Assembly: GCA_030625465.1 (NCBI GenBank)
Contig: DAOUQS010000056.1
Span: forward strand, 1 to 9,540
DNA length: 9,540 bases
Source of the DNA: Amylibacter sp.
GTDB taxonomy: Bacteria > Pseudomonadota > Alphaproteobacteria > Rhodobacterales > Rhodobacteraceae
Reading direction: 5' to 3'
In this document: positions 1 through 6,071 of the stretch, piece by piece
Position numbering within the stretch: the first letter of the stretch is position 1
Layout of the letters: every line of letters begins with the position of its first letter
Program-made: the position numbers and the translations under genes
Notes under the pieces: generated by a model
The model's database searches: none
What the model was told of the DNA's origin: nothing
What the model saw: the letters and a program-made list of their open reading frames with translations, nothing else

Positions 1-481
1 TCGCCGCTTGGCAAACCTCACCTTGGGCCGCTTCCGCCGCCACTTCTTGTGCCGTCGCAAAGTCCAACCCCAATAGGGCCGCCATGGCCCCCACGCCCAC
101 AGGCACTGCGGCCTGCATTGCACGGCCCCGAATGCGCAACAAACGCGCAGTATCAGCCAAGGATATCGAACCTGCCGCACAAAGGGCTGAATATTCACCC
201 AATGAATGTCCGGCCACAAAAGATGCCGCACTTAATTCAACGCCTTCCGCCTGCAAGGCTGCCATCGCGGCCATGGATGTTGCCATCAACGCAGGCTGCG
301 CATTTTCCGTAAGCGTCAGGTCGGCAATGTCGCCGTCCCAGATCAGACCGGACAGGTCTTGCCCCAAGGCCTCATCCACGGTGTCAAATACCGCTTTGGC
401 TGCAGGATAAGCATCCGCAAACCCCTTGCCCATTCCGATGGTTTGGGCACCTTGGCCCGGAAATACAAATGCGCGTGTCAT
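1..481 (-). CDS. fabD: Malonyl-CoA:ACP transacylase (FabD), N-terminal part, cut by window edge
   Basis: FabD moves the malonyl group from CoA to acyl carrier protein, supplying the extender unit for type II fatty-acid synthesis in the cytoplasm. Reading the minus strand from ATG at 481-479 gives 160 uninterrupted codons to the window edge. The protein opens MTRAFVFPGQGAQTIGMG, the family's glycine-rich GQGAQ signature at residues 9-13. Residues 91-100 are GHSLGEYSAL, the nucleophile elbow with catalytic Ser93. The usual length is about 310 residues, so roughly half is present and the downstream His is outside the window. A GGGGGA sequence lies 3-4 bases before the ATG and supports this start. 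The gene is divergent from rpsF and shares the 188-base intergenic region. A weak GTAGAC-N16-TATAGA promoter can be read on the minus strand in that region. The identification is secure. Confidence 0.95.
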   Translation of the reverse strand, partial: MTRAFVFPGQGAQTIGMGKGFADAYPAAKAVFDTVDEALGQDLSGLIWDGDIADLTLTENAQPALMATSMAAMAALQAEGVELSAASFVAGHSLGEYSALCAAGSISLADTARLLRIRGRAMQAAVPVGVGAMAALLGLDFATAQEVAAEAAQGEVCQAA

Positions 482-541
482 GGTTCCCCCAGTTATCGTT
501 GTCTTATCGGTCTATAACGGCACGAAACCATCGTCTACCCC

Positions 542-569
542 TTGCATTCGCACACCACCGCAGTATAAG
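542..569 (+). promoter_or_regulatory. Candidate promoter of the rpsF-rpsR-rplI operon
   Basis: TTGCAT at 542-547 and TATAAG at 564-569 are separated by 16 bases, a good match to the housekeeping sigma-70 pattern. It lies about 100 bases ahead of rpsF and points into the operon. The expected transcription start near 576 falls at the foot of the leader stem at 577-628. This is assigned from sequence only. Confidence 0.45.
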
Positions 570-576
570 CCCCCAA

Positions 577-628
577 TCTTCCGCAAATTACTTTAACGCG
601 GTCGCCTCTCGTATCTGGGCGCGGAAGA
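577..628 (+). promoter_or_regulatory. Inverted repeat in the rpsF 5' leader, possible ribosomal-protein autoregulatory element
   Basis: TCTTCCGC at 577-584 is perfectly complementary to GCGGAAGA at 621-628, enclosing a 36-base loop. The stem sits between the candidate promoter and the rpsF start. In many bacteria the S6:S18 complex binds a structured rpsF leader RNA with a conserved CCG and represses translation. The CCG here falls inside the stem, so equivalence to that element is only an inference. The pairing itself is directly visible. Confidence 0.3.
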
Positions 629-669
629 CTAGCCCTGATTTTGAAGCACGCTTGAAAATGGTGAATAAT

Positions 670-1023
670 ATGGCGCTCTACGAGCACACATTTATCGCGC
701 GTCAGGATCTTTCCAACGCGCAAGCCGAAGGTTTGATAGAACACTTCGGCGCTGTATTGGCTGACAACGGTGGTAAACTGGTTGATAGCGAATACTGGGG
801 TCTGAAAACAATGGCCTACAAAGTTAACAAAAACCGCAAGGGCCACTACGGATACATGAAATCCGATGCCCCTTCAGCCGCCGTTCAGGAAATGGAACGC
901 CTGATGCGCCTGCATGATGACGTGATGCGTATCATGACCATCAAAGTGGACGCGCATGAAGAAGGCCCATCTGTCGTTATTCAGGCCAAATCGGCCAAAG
1001 AAGAACGTCGTAGAAACCGCTAA
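670..1023 (+). CDS. rpsF: Small ribosomal subunit protein bS6
   Basis: S6 is a 30S platform protein that binds 16S rRNA together with S18. The start chosen is ATG 670, giving MALYEHTFIARQDL, the standard N-terminus of alphaproteobacterial S6, and 117 residues, a normal length. The reading frame is open back to 469, but the extra residues look like leader sequence in translation. ATG 658 and GTG 661 are in frame but would add residues not found in the family. The SD sequence is weak (GAAAATGG-like), which fits a gene controlled through its leader. The conserved block GLKTMAYKVNKNRKGHYGYM is present, and the C-terminus ends in the basic KEERRRNR. First gene of a three-gene ribosomal operon; rpsR follows after 15 bases. 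Confidence 0.95.
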   Translation: MALYEHTFIARQDLSNAQAEGLIEHFGAVLADNGGKLVDSEYWGLKTMAYKVNKNRKGHYGYMKSDAPSAAVQEMERLMRLHDDVMRIMTIKVDAHEEGPSVVIQAKSAKEERRRNR

Positions 1024-1038
1024 AAGAGGACTTAACCC

Positions 1039-1266
1039 ATGGCAAACAAACCATTTTTCCGTCGTCGTAAGTCCTGCCCGTTCTTGGGGGACAATGCACC
1101 CAAGATCGACTATAAGGACACGAAACTATTGCAACGCTACATATCCGAGCGCGGCAAAATCGTACCATCCCGTATCACCGCAGTCTCTGCCAAGAAACAA
1201 CGCGAACTGGCAAAAGCCATCAAACGCGCACGTTTTCTGGCCTTGCTGCCATACGCTGTGAAGTAA
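1039..1266 (+). CDS. rpsR: Small ribosomal subunit protein bS18
   Basis: S18 pairs with S6 on the platform of the 30S subunit. The 75-residue protein has the family's usual length and the signature blocks [10 protein letters not shown] (residues 6-15) and [20 protein letters not shown] (residues 36-55), with a strongly basic character throughout. AGAGGA at 1025-1030 lies 8 bases before the ATG and is a good ribosome binding site. The gene is 15 bases after rpsF and 10 bases before rplI, so it is certainly in the same transcript. Other open frames across this stretch are shadows. Confidence 0.97.
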   Translation: MANKPFFRRRKSCPFLGDNAPKIDYKDTKLLQRYISERGKIVPSRITAVSAKKQRELAKAIKRARFLALLPYAVK

Positions 1267-1276
1267 GGAGAGAAAC

Positions 1277-1906
1277 ATGCAAGTTATCCTACTTGAACGT
1301 ATCGCCAAGCTTGGCCAAATGGGCGACGTTGTGTCCGTGAAGCAAGGTTTCGGTCGTAACTTCCTGCTGCCGCAAGGCAAAGCATTGCGCGCAACAGACG
1401 CCAACAGGGCAGTATTTGAAGCACAAAAATCCCAACTGGAAGCCAACAATCTTGAAACCAAGAAAGAGGCCGATGCAGTAGCCGTTAAATTGGACGGCCA
1501 ACAGTTCATCGTGATTCGCTCTGCGTCTGACGCGGGCTCGCTTTATGGTTCTGTCACAACACGTGACGCGGCAGATGCTGCAACCGAAGCTGGTTTTACA
1601 GTGAACAAAAAGCAAATTGCTTTGGACACACCGATCAAGGAACTGGGTCTGCACGACATGTCTGTTGTTCTACACCCGGAAGTGATCTGTAACATTCAGG
1701 TGAACGTTGCACGTTCACAAGAAGAAGCCGACATTCAGGCATCCGGCAAATCCATTCAGGATCTGGCCGCTGAAGCAGAAGCTGAAGCAGAGTTTGAAAT
1801 TGCCGAACTGTTTGACGACATGGGTTCCGCCGCCGATGAATTCGGTGACGACGATGCAGCCCCTGCCGCTGCTGAAGAAGCATCGGAAGACGAAGCAAAA
1901 GCCTAG
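1277..1906 (+). CDS. rplI: Large ribosomal subunit protein bL9 with long acidic C-terminal extension
   Basis: L9 binds 23S rRNA near the L1 stalk of the 50S subunit and helps hold the reading frame. The N-terminal rRNA-binding domain is evident: [19 protein letters not shown], then the [13 protein letters not shown] loop at about residues 25-37, then the long connecting helix rich in Lys, Glu and Ala. The C-terminal domain follows, at about residues 75-148. The protein is 209 residues, against about 149 in E. coli. The surplus is an acidic tail of roughly 55 residues made of Ala, Glu and Asp (for example FDDMG and [12 protein letters not shown]). Tails of this sort occur in other Rhodobacterales L9 proteins. 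AAGGAG at 1265-1270 overlaps the rpsR stop and gives a strong start. An intrinsic terminator follows the stop after about 23 bases. Confidence 0.95.
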   Translation: MQVILLERIAKLGQMGDVVSVKQGFGRNFLLPQGKALRATDANRAVFEAQKSQLEANNLETKKEADAVAVKLDGQQFIVIRSASDAGSLYGSVTTRDAADAATEAGFTVNKKQIALDTPIKELGLHDMSVVLHPEVICNIQVNVARSQEEADIQASGKSIQDLAAEAEAEAEFEIAELFDDMGSAADEFGDDDAAPAAAEEASEDEAKA

Positions 1907-1929
1907 GCTTTCAGCTCACAACAAATTCA

Positions 1930-1960
1930 AAGGCCTGCCATCTCGGCGGGCCTTTTTCTT
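1930..1960 (+). terminator. Intrinsic terminator of the rpsF-rpsR-rplI operon
   Basis: AAGGCCTGCC (1930-1939) pairs with GGCGGGCCTT (1945-1954) through a 5-base loop, with one G-U wobble in ten pairs. A T-rich tract (TTTCTT) follows at 1955-1960. Strength and position just after rplI fit factor-independent termination of the operon. Confidence 0.85.
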
Positions 1961-2029
1961 TGCCGCATACAAATTCTTTGCCTTGCGCGAAAAATAGCAT
2001 AGCCTTGGATCATAAACGTATTTCCATCT

Positions 2030-2434
2030 ATGGACGCTGGCATGACCGAAAACCCACTGACAATCGACGAAAGCATTAATGTACTGGGCGAGACGCTGCG
2101 CCCTTGTTCAAACAACCCTGTCACCGGCTTTTACCGTGACGGTTGCTGCAACACCGGCCCCGACGACAAGGGGCAGCATACGGTCTGTATCGAAGTGACC
2201 GCCGCATTTCTTGAATTTTCCAAATCACGCGGTAATGACCTGTCCACCCCACGCCCCGAATTCGGCTTTGCCGGCCTGAAACCCGGTGATCGCTGGTGCC
2301 TGTGCGCCGAACGCTGGGCCGAGGCAGACGCCTATGAAGCCGCCCCCCATGTCATCCTGCAAAGCACCCATATCAACACGCTTGAAATCATTCCCTTGGC
2401 AGTGCTGCGTACCAAGGCATTAGACATGAACTAA
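2030..2434 (+). CDS. DUF2237 family protein
   Basis: A 134-residue soluble protein with no signal peptide or membrane segment, assigned to DUF2237, a conserved family of unknown function. The evidence is the near-invariant blocks NVLGETLRPC, PVTGFYRDGCCNTGPDD, HTVCIEVT, FLEFSKSRGNDLSTPRPEFG and LKPGDRWCLCAERW. Five to six conserved cysteines, including CC and CLC, suggest metal binding or redox chemistry, but I know of no demonstrated activity. Two starts are possible: ATG 2030 (MDAGM...) or ATG 2042 (MTENPL...). Neither has a good SD sequence, and the conserved region begins at NVLG after both. ATG 2042 is equally acceptable. The gene stands alone between the rplI terminator and a 17-base palindrome touching its stop. 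Confidence 0.88.
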   Translation: MDAGMTENPLTIDESINVLGETLRPCSNNPVTGFYRDGCCNTGPDDKGQHTVCIEVTAAFLEFSKSRGNDLSTPRPEFGFAGLKPGDRWCLCAERWAEADAYEAAPHVILQSTHINTLEIIPLAVLRTKALDMN

Positions 2435-2435
2435 A

Positions 2436-2452
2436 GCATGATCTGATCATGC
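2436..2452. repeat. 17-base palindrome directly after the DUF2237 gene
   Basis: GCATGATC-T-GATCATGC is a perfect dyad starting one base after the TAA stop. As RNA it could fold into a 6-pair hairpin with a 5-base loop. No T-run follows on either strand, so it is not a standard intrinsic terminator. It could be a protein-binding site or a weak processing or termination signal. Confidence 0.5.
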
Positions 2453-2515
2453 ACTCCCCCACAGCATTTAGGGGATGAACTTCTGCTTAGAGCCCAAAAG
2501 GCTACACTAGGGCGT

Positions 2516-2543
2516 ATAGACTTTTCGAAAATATTGTTATATT
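2516..2543 (+). promoter_or_regulatory. Candidate promoter of the DUF1254/DUF1214 gene
   Basis: ATAGAC (2516-2521) and TATATT (2538-2543) are separated by 16 bases, with a transcription start expected about 30 bases ahead of the TTG start codon. The -35 element resembles TTGAC only partly, so this is a weak sequence-only call. Confidence 0.28.
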
Positions 2544-2579
2544 CACAATGCTGTTTAATCATGTAAGAGGAGACTAATT

Positions 2580-3596
2580 TTGGATAATAAAATTCATTTC
2601 ACGGGCGCTTTGCTAGCAATATGCGCAGCATTTGCAACACCTATTCTGGCCGAGTCAGTGCCGGTTACAGTTGACAATTTCACCCGCGCCGAAACGCATG
2701 AGATTATGAAATCTTATGTGGATCACGTTGGTGTCGGAAAGCTCCTTCATATCCGAGTACCAACACCACTTGACAAGCAAAATGTCATTCGGATGAACCG
2801 TGATACGCTGTATTCAATTGGTGTGATCGACGTGACCAAACCAGTTTCAATTGTCAAACCGGACAGTGATCGGTTTCAGTCTCTGCTGCTGATCAACGAA
2901 GATCACTCGATGCTGCCAGCTATCCACGAAGACGGAACCTATACTCTGGGTCAGGAATTGGTGGGAACCCGTTACCTAGCTGTGATCTTCCGAACTTTTG
3001 CCAACCCGGACGATCCGGCGGATGTTGCAGAGGCGAATGCGCTACAGGACCAGATCCAGATCATTCAGGAGGATTCTGGCAGCTTTGAAATTCCGGACTG
3101 GGACCAAGAAGGCCTTAAGCGCGTTCGCGACGCGATCAACGTTCTTGCACTGACACGTACGGATACCAAGCCATATTTTGGCCAGAAGGCGTTGCTTAAT
3201 CCGCTTTATCATCTTTTAGGAACGGCAGCAGGCTGGGGTGGAAATCCACCGGCAGGGGCCATGTACGCAATTGACGCTGTTGATGGTAATGATGGTAAAA
3301 CGCCGTACACCGTTACAGTCAAAGACGTACCCGTTCACGGCTTCTGGTCTATCACGATCTATAACAAAGATGGTTTCATGGAACCAAACGATTTGGGCGT
3401 GAATTCTTACAATGGCGTAACTTCCACGGCCAATACCGACGGAAGCACAACACTCAATTTTGGTGGCTGCGACGATGGCCGGGTTAATTGCATACCGATC
3501 ATGGACGGTTGGAACTATGCGGTCCGTATGTATCAGCCTATGGAAGAAATCATTTCCGGTGAATGGACCTTCCCTGATTTTACTCCCGCTGAATGA
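2580..3596 (+). CDS. Exported DUF1254/DUF1214 domain protein
   Basis: A 338-residue protein predicted to be exported. Residues 1-24 have a short charged start, a hydrophobic core (ALLAICAAFA) and a likely signal peptidase I site after PILA. The N-terminal part (about 35-150) matches DUF1254, with RAETHEIM and MNRDTLYS. The C-terminal part (about 230-325) matches DUF1214, with the hallmark GFWSITIYNKDGFMEPND and a late NYAVRMYQP. This two-domain arrangement is common in proteobacteria; no firm biochemical function is known to me. The start is TTG at 2580, because AAGAGGAG at 2565-2572 lies exactly 7 bases before it and the signal peptide begins there. It is monocistronic: an upstream promoter candidate and a private terminator bracket it. 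The gene could be an accessory insertion between conserved neighbours, but this cannot be shown from one window. Confidence 0.85.
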   Translation: MDNKIHFTGALLAICAAFATPILAESVPVTVDNFTRAETHEIMKSYVDHVGVGKLLHIRVPTPLDKQNVIRMNRDTLYSIGVIDVTKPVSIVKPDSDRFQSLLLINEDHSMLPAIHEDGTYTLGQELVGTRYLAVIFRTFANPDDPADVAEANALQDQIQIIQEDSGSFEIPDWDQEGLKRVRDAINVLALTRTDTKPYFGQKALLNPLYHLLGTAAGWGGNPPAGAMYAIDAVDGNDGKTPYTVTVKDVPVHGFWSITIYNKDGFMEPNDLGVNSYNGVTSTANTDGSTTLNFGGCDDGRVNCIPIMDGWNYAVRMYQPMEEIISGEWTFPDFTPAE

Positions 3597-3618
3597 ACGC
3601 CGTTTTGAACTAAATAGT

Positions 3619-3652
3619 AAAAGTGCGGTCGCATGACATGGCCGCACTTTTT
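3619..3652 (+). terminator. Intrinsic terminator of the DUF1254/DUF1214 gene
   Basis: AAAAGTGCGGTC (3619-3630) pairs with GGCCGCACTTTT (3640-3651) across a 9-base loop, twelve pairs with one G-U wobble. The A-run on the left and T-run on the right mean it could act in both directions. It lies 22 bases after the stop codon. Confidence 0.85.
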
Positions 3653-4058
3653 GTAATTGCGGTCTAACACATCAGAACACAATATCTTCTTTGCTAAGTG
3701 ACAAAGCCTCAGCACTGAAGTGATGAATGTTCAACGGCAGCTTTGTCCGCATAGCGGAAGTTGGGCTTTAAAAATTGAATGCACATAAAAGGACATTCAA
3801 ATAATTATAACACCATTCTGTTCGCTCATATCGATGTAGCAAGAAACGGGCTGATACGCGGCTATGATGCACAAGACCGCATTGTCTATGGTTCCGGGCA
3901 GGTTACCAAGACCACGCAGGTTGAACAGACGATTAAAGCCCCAGTTTCACATTTTCCGAAACCGACAATTAAAACCCCGAAGCTGGTATTTCTGGCCTGA
4001 CAAAGCAGATTTTCCCTGCCATCGTCCATTCAAAGATTCCATTATTCCGGAGGTTCCC
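3653..4058. other. Gene-free region upstream of tpa with short repeats
   Basis: About 400 bases with no convincing gene. It holds an inverted repeat TTGAATG (3775-3781) / CATTCAA (3794-3800), a small CCGC-ATA-GCGG dyad near 3747-3757, and an imperfect direct repeat at 3928-3942 and 3964-3978. An inverted copy of its TTAAAGCCC core lies at 3763-3771. A 73-residue open frame at 3779-4000 has no SD sequence and no recognisable motif, so I do not call it. The tpa frame is also open upstream to 3864, but that stretch translates into low-complexity basic sequence and is not part of the protein. Operators for tpa are the likeliest content. Confidence 0.5.
3928..3978 (+). repeat. Imperfect 15-base direct repeat upstream of tpa, candidate regulator sites
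   Basis: GACGATTAAAGCCCC (3928-3942) and GACAATTAAAACCCC (3964-3978) agree at 13 of 15 positions and are 36 bases apart. The second copy ends 80 bases before the tpa start codon. In roseobacters and Rhodobacter, tpa is activated by TauR, a MocR-type regulator that binds direct repeats. These copies do not match the TauR motif as I remember it, so the regulator is unassigned. Confidence 0.35.
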
Positions 4059-5438
4059 ATGGACTATCTAGCCACTAACGACATTCAAGACATTGTTGAA
4101 GCCGACCGCGAACATGTCTGGCATCACCTGATCCAGCATAAACCGTTTGAAACCAATGAGCCGCGCATCATGGTCGAGGGCAAAGGCATGCGGGTTTGGG
4201 ACCAAAAGGGCAAAGAACATCTGGATGCAGTATCTGGCGGTGTCTGGACAGTAAACGTCGGCTATGGCCGTGAACGTATTGCCAATGCGGTGCGTGACCA
4301 GTTGGTCAAGCTGAACTATTTCGCACAATCCGCAGGCTCTATTCCGGGGGCGATCTTCGCCGAAATGCTGCTGGATAAAATGCCGGGCATGAAACGGGTT
4401 TATTATTCAAACTCCGGTTCTGAAGCCAATGAAAAAGTTTTCAAGATGGTGCGCCAGATCAGCCATAACAAATATGGCGGCAAGAAAAATAAAATCCTGT
4501 ATCGCGACCGCGATTACCACGGCACCACCATCGCCACACTATCCGCAGGCGGTCAACAGGAACGCAACGCACAATACGGCCCGTTTGTACCGGGCTTTGT
4601 GGAAGTGCCGCATTGCCTTGAATACCGCAACCAGTTCGACAATGCCGAAGATTACGGTGCGGCTTGCGTCAAAGCGACAGAAGAAGTGATCTTGCGCGAA
4701 GGCCCCGACACCATCGGCCTGTTATGCCTTGAACCCGTCACCGCAGGCGGCGGCGTTATCGTGCCACCCAAAGGCTATTGGGAAGGTATTCAGGAACTTT
4801 GCAAAAAATACGAAATTCTGCTGCACATCGACGAAGTGGTTTGCGGCCTTGGGCGCACCGGCACATGGTTCGGCTATCAGCATTTCGGCATAAAACCCGA
4901 CTTTGTGACCATGGCCAAGGGTGTGGCATCCGGCTATGCCGCAATTTCATGCACGGTGACCACCGAAGCGGTGTTTGACCTGTTTAAAAACAACGCGTCC
5001 GATCCGATGAACTATTTCCGTGACATATCCACCTTTGGTGGCTGTACCGCAGGGCCGGCAGCGGCGATCGAGAACATGAAGATCATCGAAGAAGAAGGTC
5101 TGTTGGAAAACTGCACCAAGATGGGTGAATATTGCCTGGGTTTACTGGAAGACCTAAAATCCAAACACGCCGTCATCGGCGACGTGCGCGGCAAAGGCCT
5201 GTTCCTTGGGGCTGAACTGGTCAAAGACCGCGACACAAAAGAGCCGATGGACGAAAAGCGCGTACAAGCGGTTGTCGGCGACTGCATGGCCAACGGTGTA
5301 ATCATCGGGGCCACCAACCGGTCGGTGCCGGGCTTTAACAACACGCTTTGCCTGTCACCTGCCCTGATCTGCACCAAAGATGATCTGGACAAAATTGTAG
5401 GTGCGATGGATGCCGCCCTGACGCGGGTGTTTTCCTAA
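4059..5438 (+). CDS. tpa: Taurine:pyruvate aminotransferase
   Basis: A class III, PLP-dependent cytoplasmic aminotransferase that transfers the amino group of taurine to pyruvate, giving sulfoacetaldehyde and L-alanine, the first step of the Xsc route of taurine degradation. The 459-residue protein has the usual family length. Visible features are the cofactor phosphate-binding NSGSEAN (118-124), Tyr-His of the DYHGTT block (152-157), HIDEVVCGLGRTG (256-268) with Asp258 contacting the PLP ring nitrogen, and MAKGVASG (285-292) with Schiff-base Lys287. The N-terminus MDYLATNDIQDIVEADREHVWHH is that of alphaproteobacterial Tpa. Start ATG 4059 is fixed by GGAGG at 4049-4053, 5 bases upstream; the open frame further upstream is not coding. 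The usual partners tauR, xsc and pta are not in the window. A related omega-amino-acid transaminase cannot be wholly excluded, but the resemblance to Tpa is high along the whole length. Confidence 0.87.
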   Translation: MDYLATNDIQDIVEADREHVWHHLIQHKPFETNEPRIMVEGKGMRVWDQKGKEHLDAVSGGVWTVNVGYGRERIANAVRDQLVKLNYFAQSAGSIPGAIFAEMLLDKMPGMKRVYYSNSGSEANEKVFKMVRQISHNKYGGKKNKILYRDRDYHGTTIATLSAGGQQERNAQYGPFVPGFVEVPHCLEYRNQFDNAEDYGAACVKATEEVILREGPDTIGLLCLEPVTAGGGVIVPPKGYWEGIQELCKKYEILLHIDEVVCGLGRTGTWFGYQHFGIKPDFVTMAKGVASGYAAISCTVTTEAVFDLFKNNASDPMNYFRDISTFGGCTAGPAAAIENMKIIEEEGLLENCTKMGEYCLGLLEDLKSKHAVIGDVRGKGLFLGAELVKDRDTKEPMDEKRVQAVVGDCMANGVIIGATNRSVPGFNNTLCLSPALICTKDDLDKIVGAMDAALTRVFS

Positions 5439-5451
5439 GCTCTAAACAGTA

Positions 5452-5499
5452 TGAAGGGGTGGGTTATTTGTTGCATATTTGCAACAATCCACCCCTTCA
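5452..5499. repeat. Large bulged hairpin downstream of tpa, possible terminator without T-tract
   Basis: TGAAGGGGTGGGTT (5452-5465) pairs with AATCCACCCCTTCA (5486-5499), fourteen pairs with one G-U wobble. After an ATTT bulge, an inner stem GTTGC (5470-5474) / GCAAC (5481-5485) closes an ATATTT loop. It begins 13 bases after the tpa stop. No T-run follows on either strand, so it may stabilise the 3' end or act as a barrier hairpin rather than a classical intrinsic terminator. Confidence 0.6.
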
Positions 5500-6071
5500 A
5501 GCTACCCATTTGACCCCAAATAAGGCCAATTTAGGCACAAATGTGGCAAATATTTTCCCCACTACATCTGCCCCCGCAATGCGCACCCACCACAACATAC
5601 CCCTATAAACACCTGTTTTCAGCTACTATTTCCAAACGCGAAACACAGTGTCTCGCGATACGCCCAAGTTTTTGCTTCTTAATTTCGCCACATTTGCTAA
5701 ACCTGTCTCAACGAACAAGCGATCAACGCTATATCGACAGAAAAGAAAAATGAGGCTCACCCGGAACAACCCGTGGAAAGACAGCAGATAAAAACGGCAC
5801 CATGACTGCCCGCTGGCACTTCAATCTGACCTATTCGTACCCTCCAAGTCTGGTCGGTCAGATAACAAGCCGCAAACCAGTCGCTGCAAGTCGATGTATA
5901 TCGGCACCCGCCCTTTGAAATCTCTGGCATGTCATCCACATTCGCAACTGCAGCTCTAGCTACAACAACAGCTGCATTTGCAACCCCAAGCGCGGCGGTC
6001 ATATCGGGAGAAGTGATCGCCGCCGCACTGGGAACCCATGTTATCACTGCTTGTTATATAACACCTACTCC
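5500..6071. other. Long stretch between tpa and the sensor kinase without a convincing gene
   Basis: Every open frame here is short, lacks a clear SD sequence and has biased composition. Visible structure: a 10-base inverted repeat CAAATGTGGC (5538-5547) / GCCACATTTG (5687-5696); on the minus strand, a helix-turn-helix-like peptide (LGVSRDTVFRVW, 5667-5632) followed by two adjacent TAG codons at 5628-5623; and a structured region from 5920 on, described separately. The minus-strand frame stays open after the tandem stops to 5497, encoding a short hydrophobic peptide. The stretch looks like decayed coding sequence plus a leader for the kinase gene. Confidence 0.4.
6052..6063. repeat. 12-base perfect palindrome before the kinase-leader terminator
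   Basis: TGTTATATAACA reads the same on both strands and ends 8 bases before the terminator stem. A half-site-like TGTTAT also occurs at 6039-6044. It contains TATAAC, so it could combine an operator with a -10 element, but I see no matching -35. Confidence 0.45.

Noticed and set aside
469..669. Longer N-terminus for S6
   Set aside because: Overlaps the fabD start and promoter region, and S6 proteins begin at MALYEH.
3779..4000. 73-residue open frame upstream of tpa
   Set aside because: No SD sequence, no recognisable motif, and it overlaps the repeats likely to regulate tpa; I could not support it as a gene.
3864..4058. Longer N-terminus for the aminotransferase
   Set aside because: The extension is basic low-complexity translation of intergenic DNA; the strong GGAGG site and the family N-terminus both fix ATG 4059.
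5541..5753. 70-residue plus-strand open frame after tpa
   Set aside because: No SD sequence, odd composition, and it is antisense to the helix-turn-helix-like relict.
5757..6047. 96-residue minus-strand open frame
   Set aside because: No domain or SD support; composition mirrors the repeat-rich leader on the other strand.
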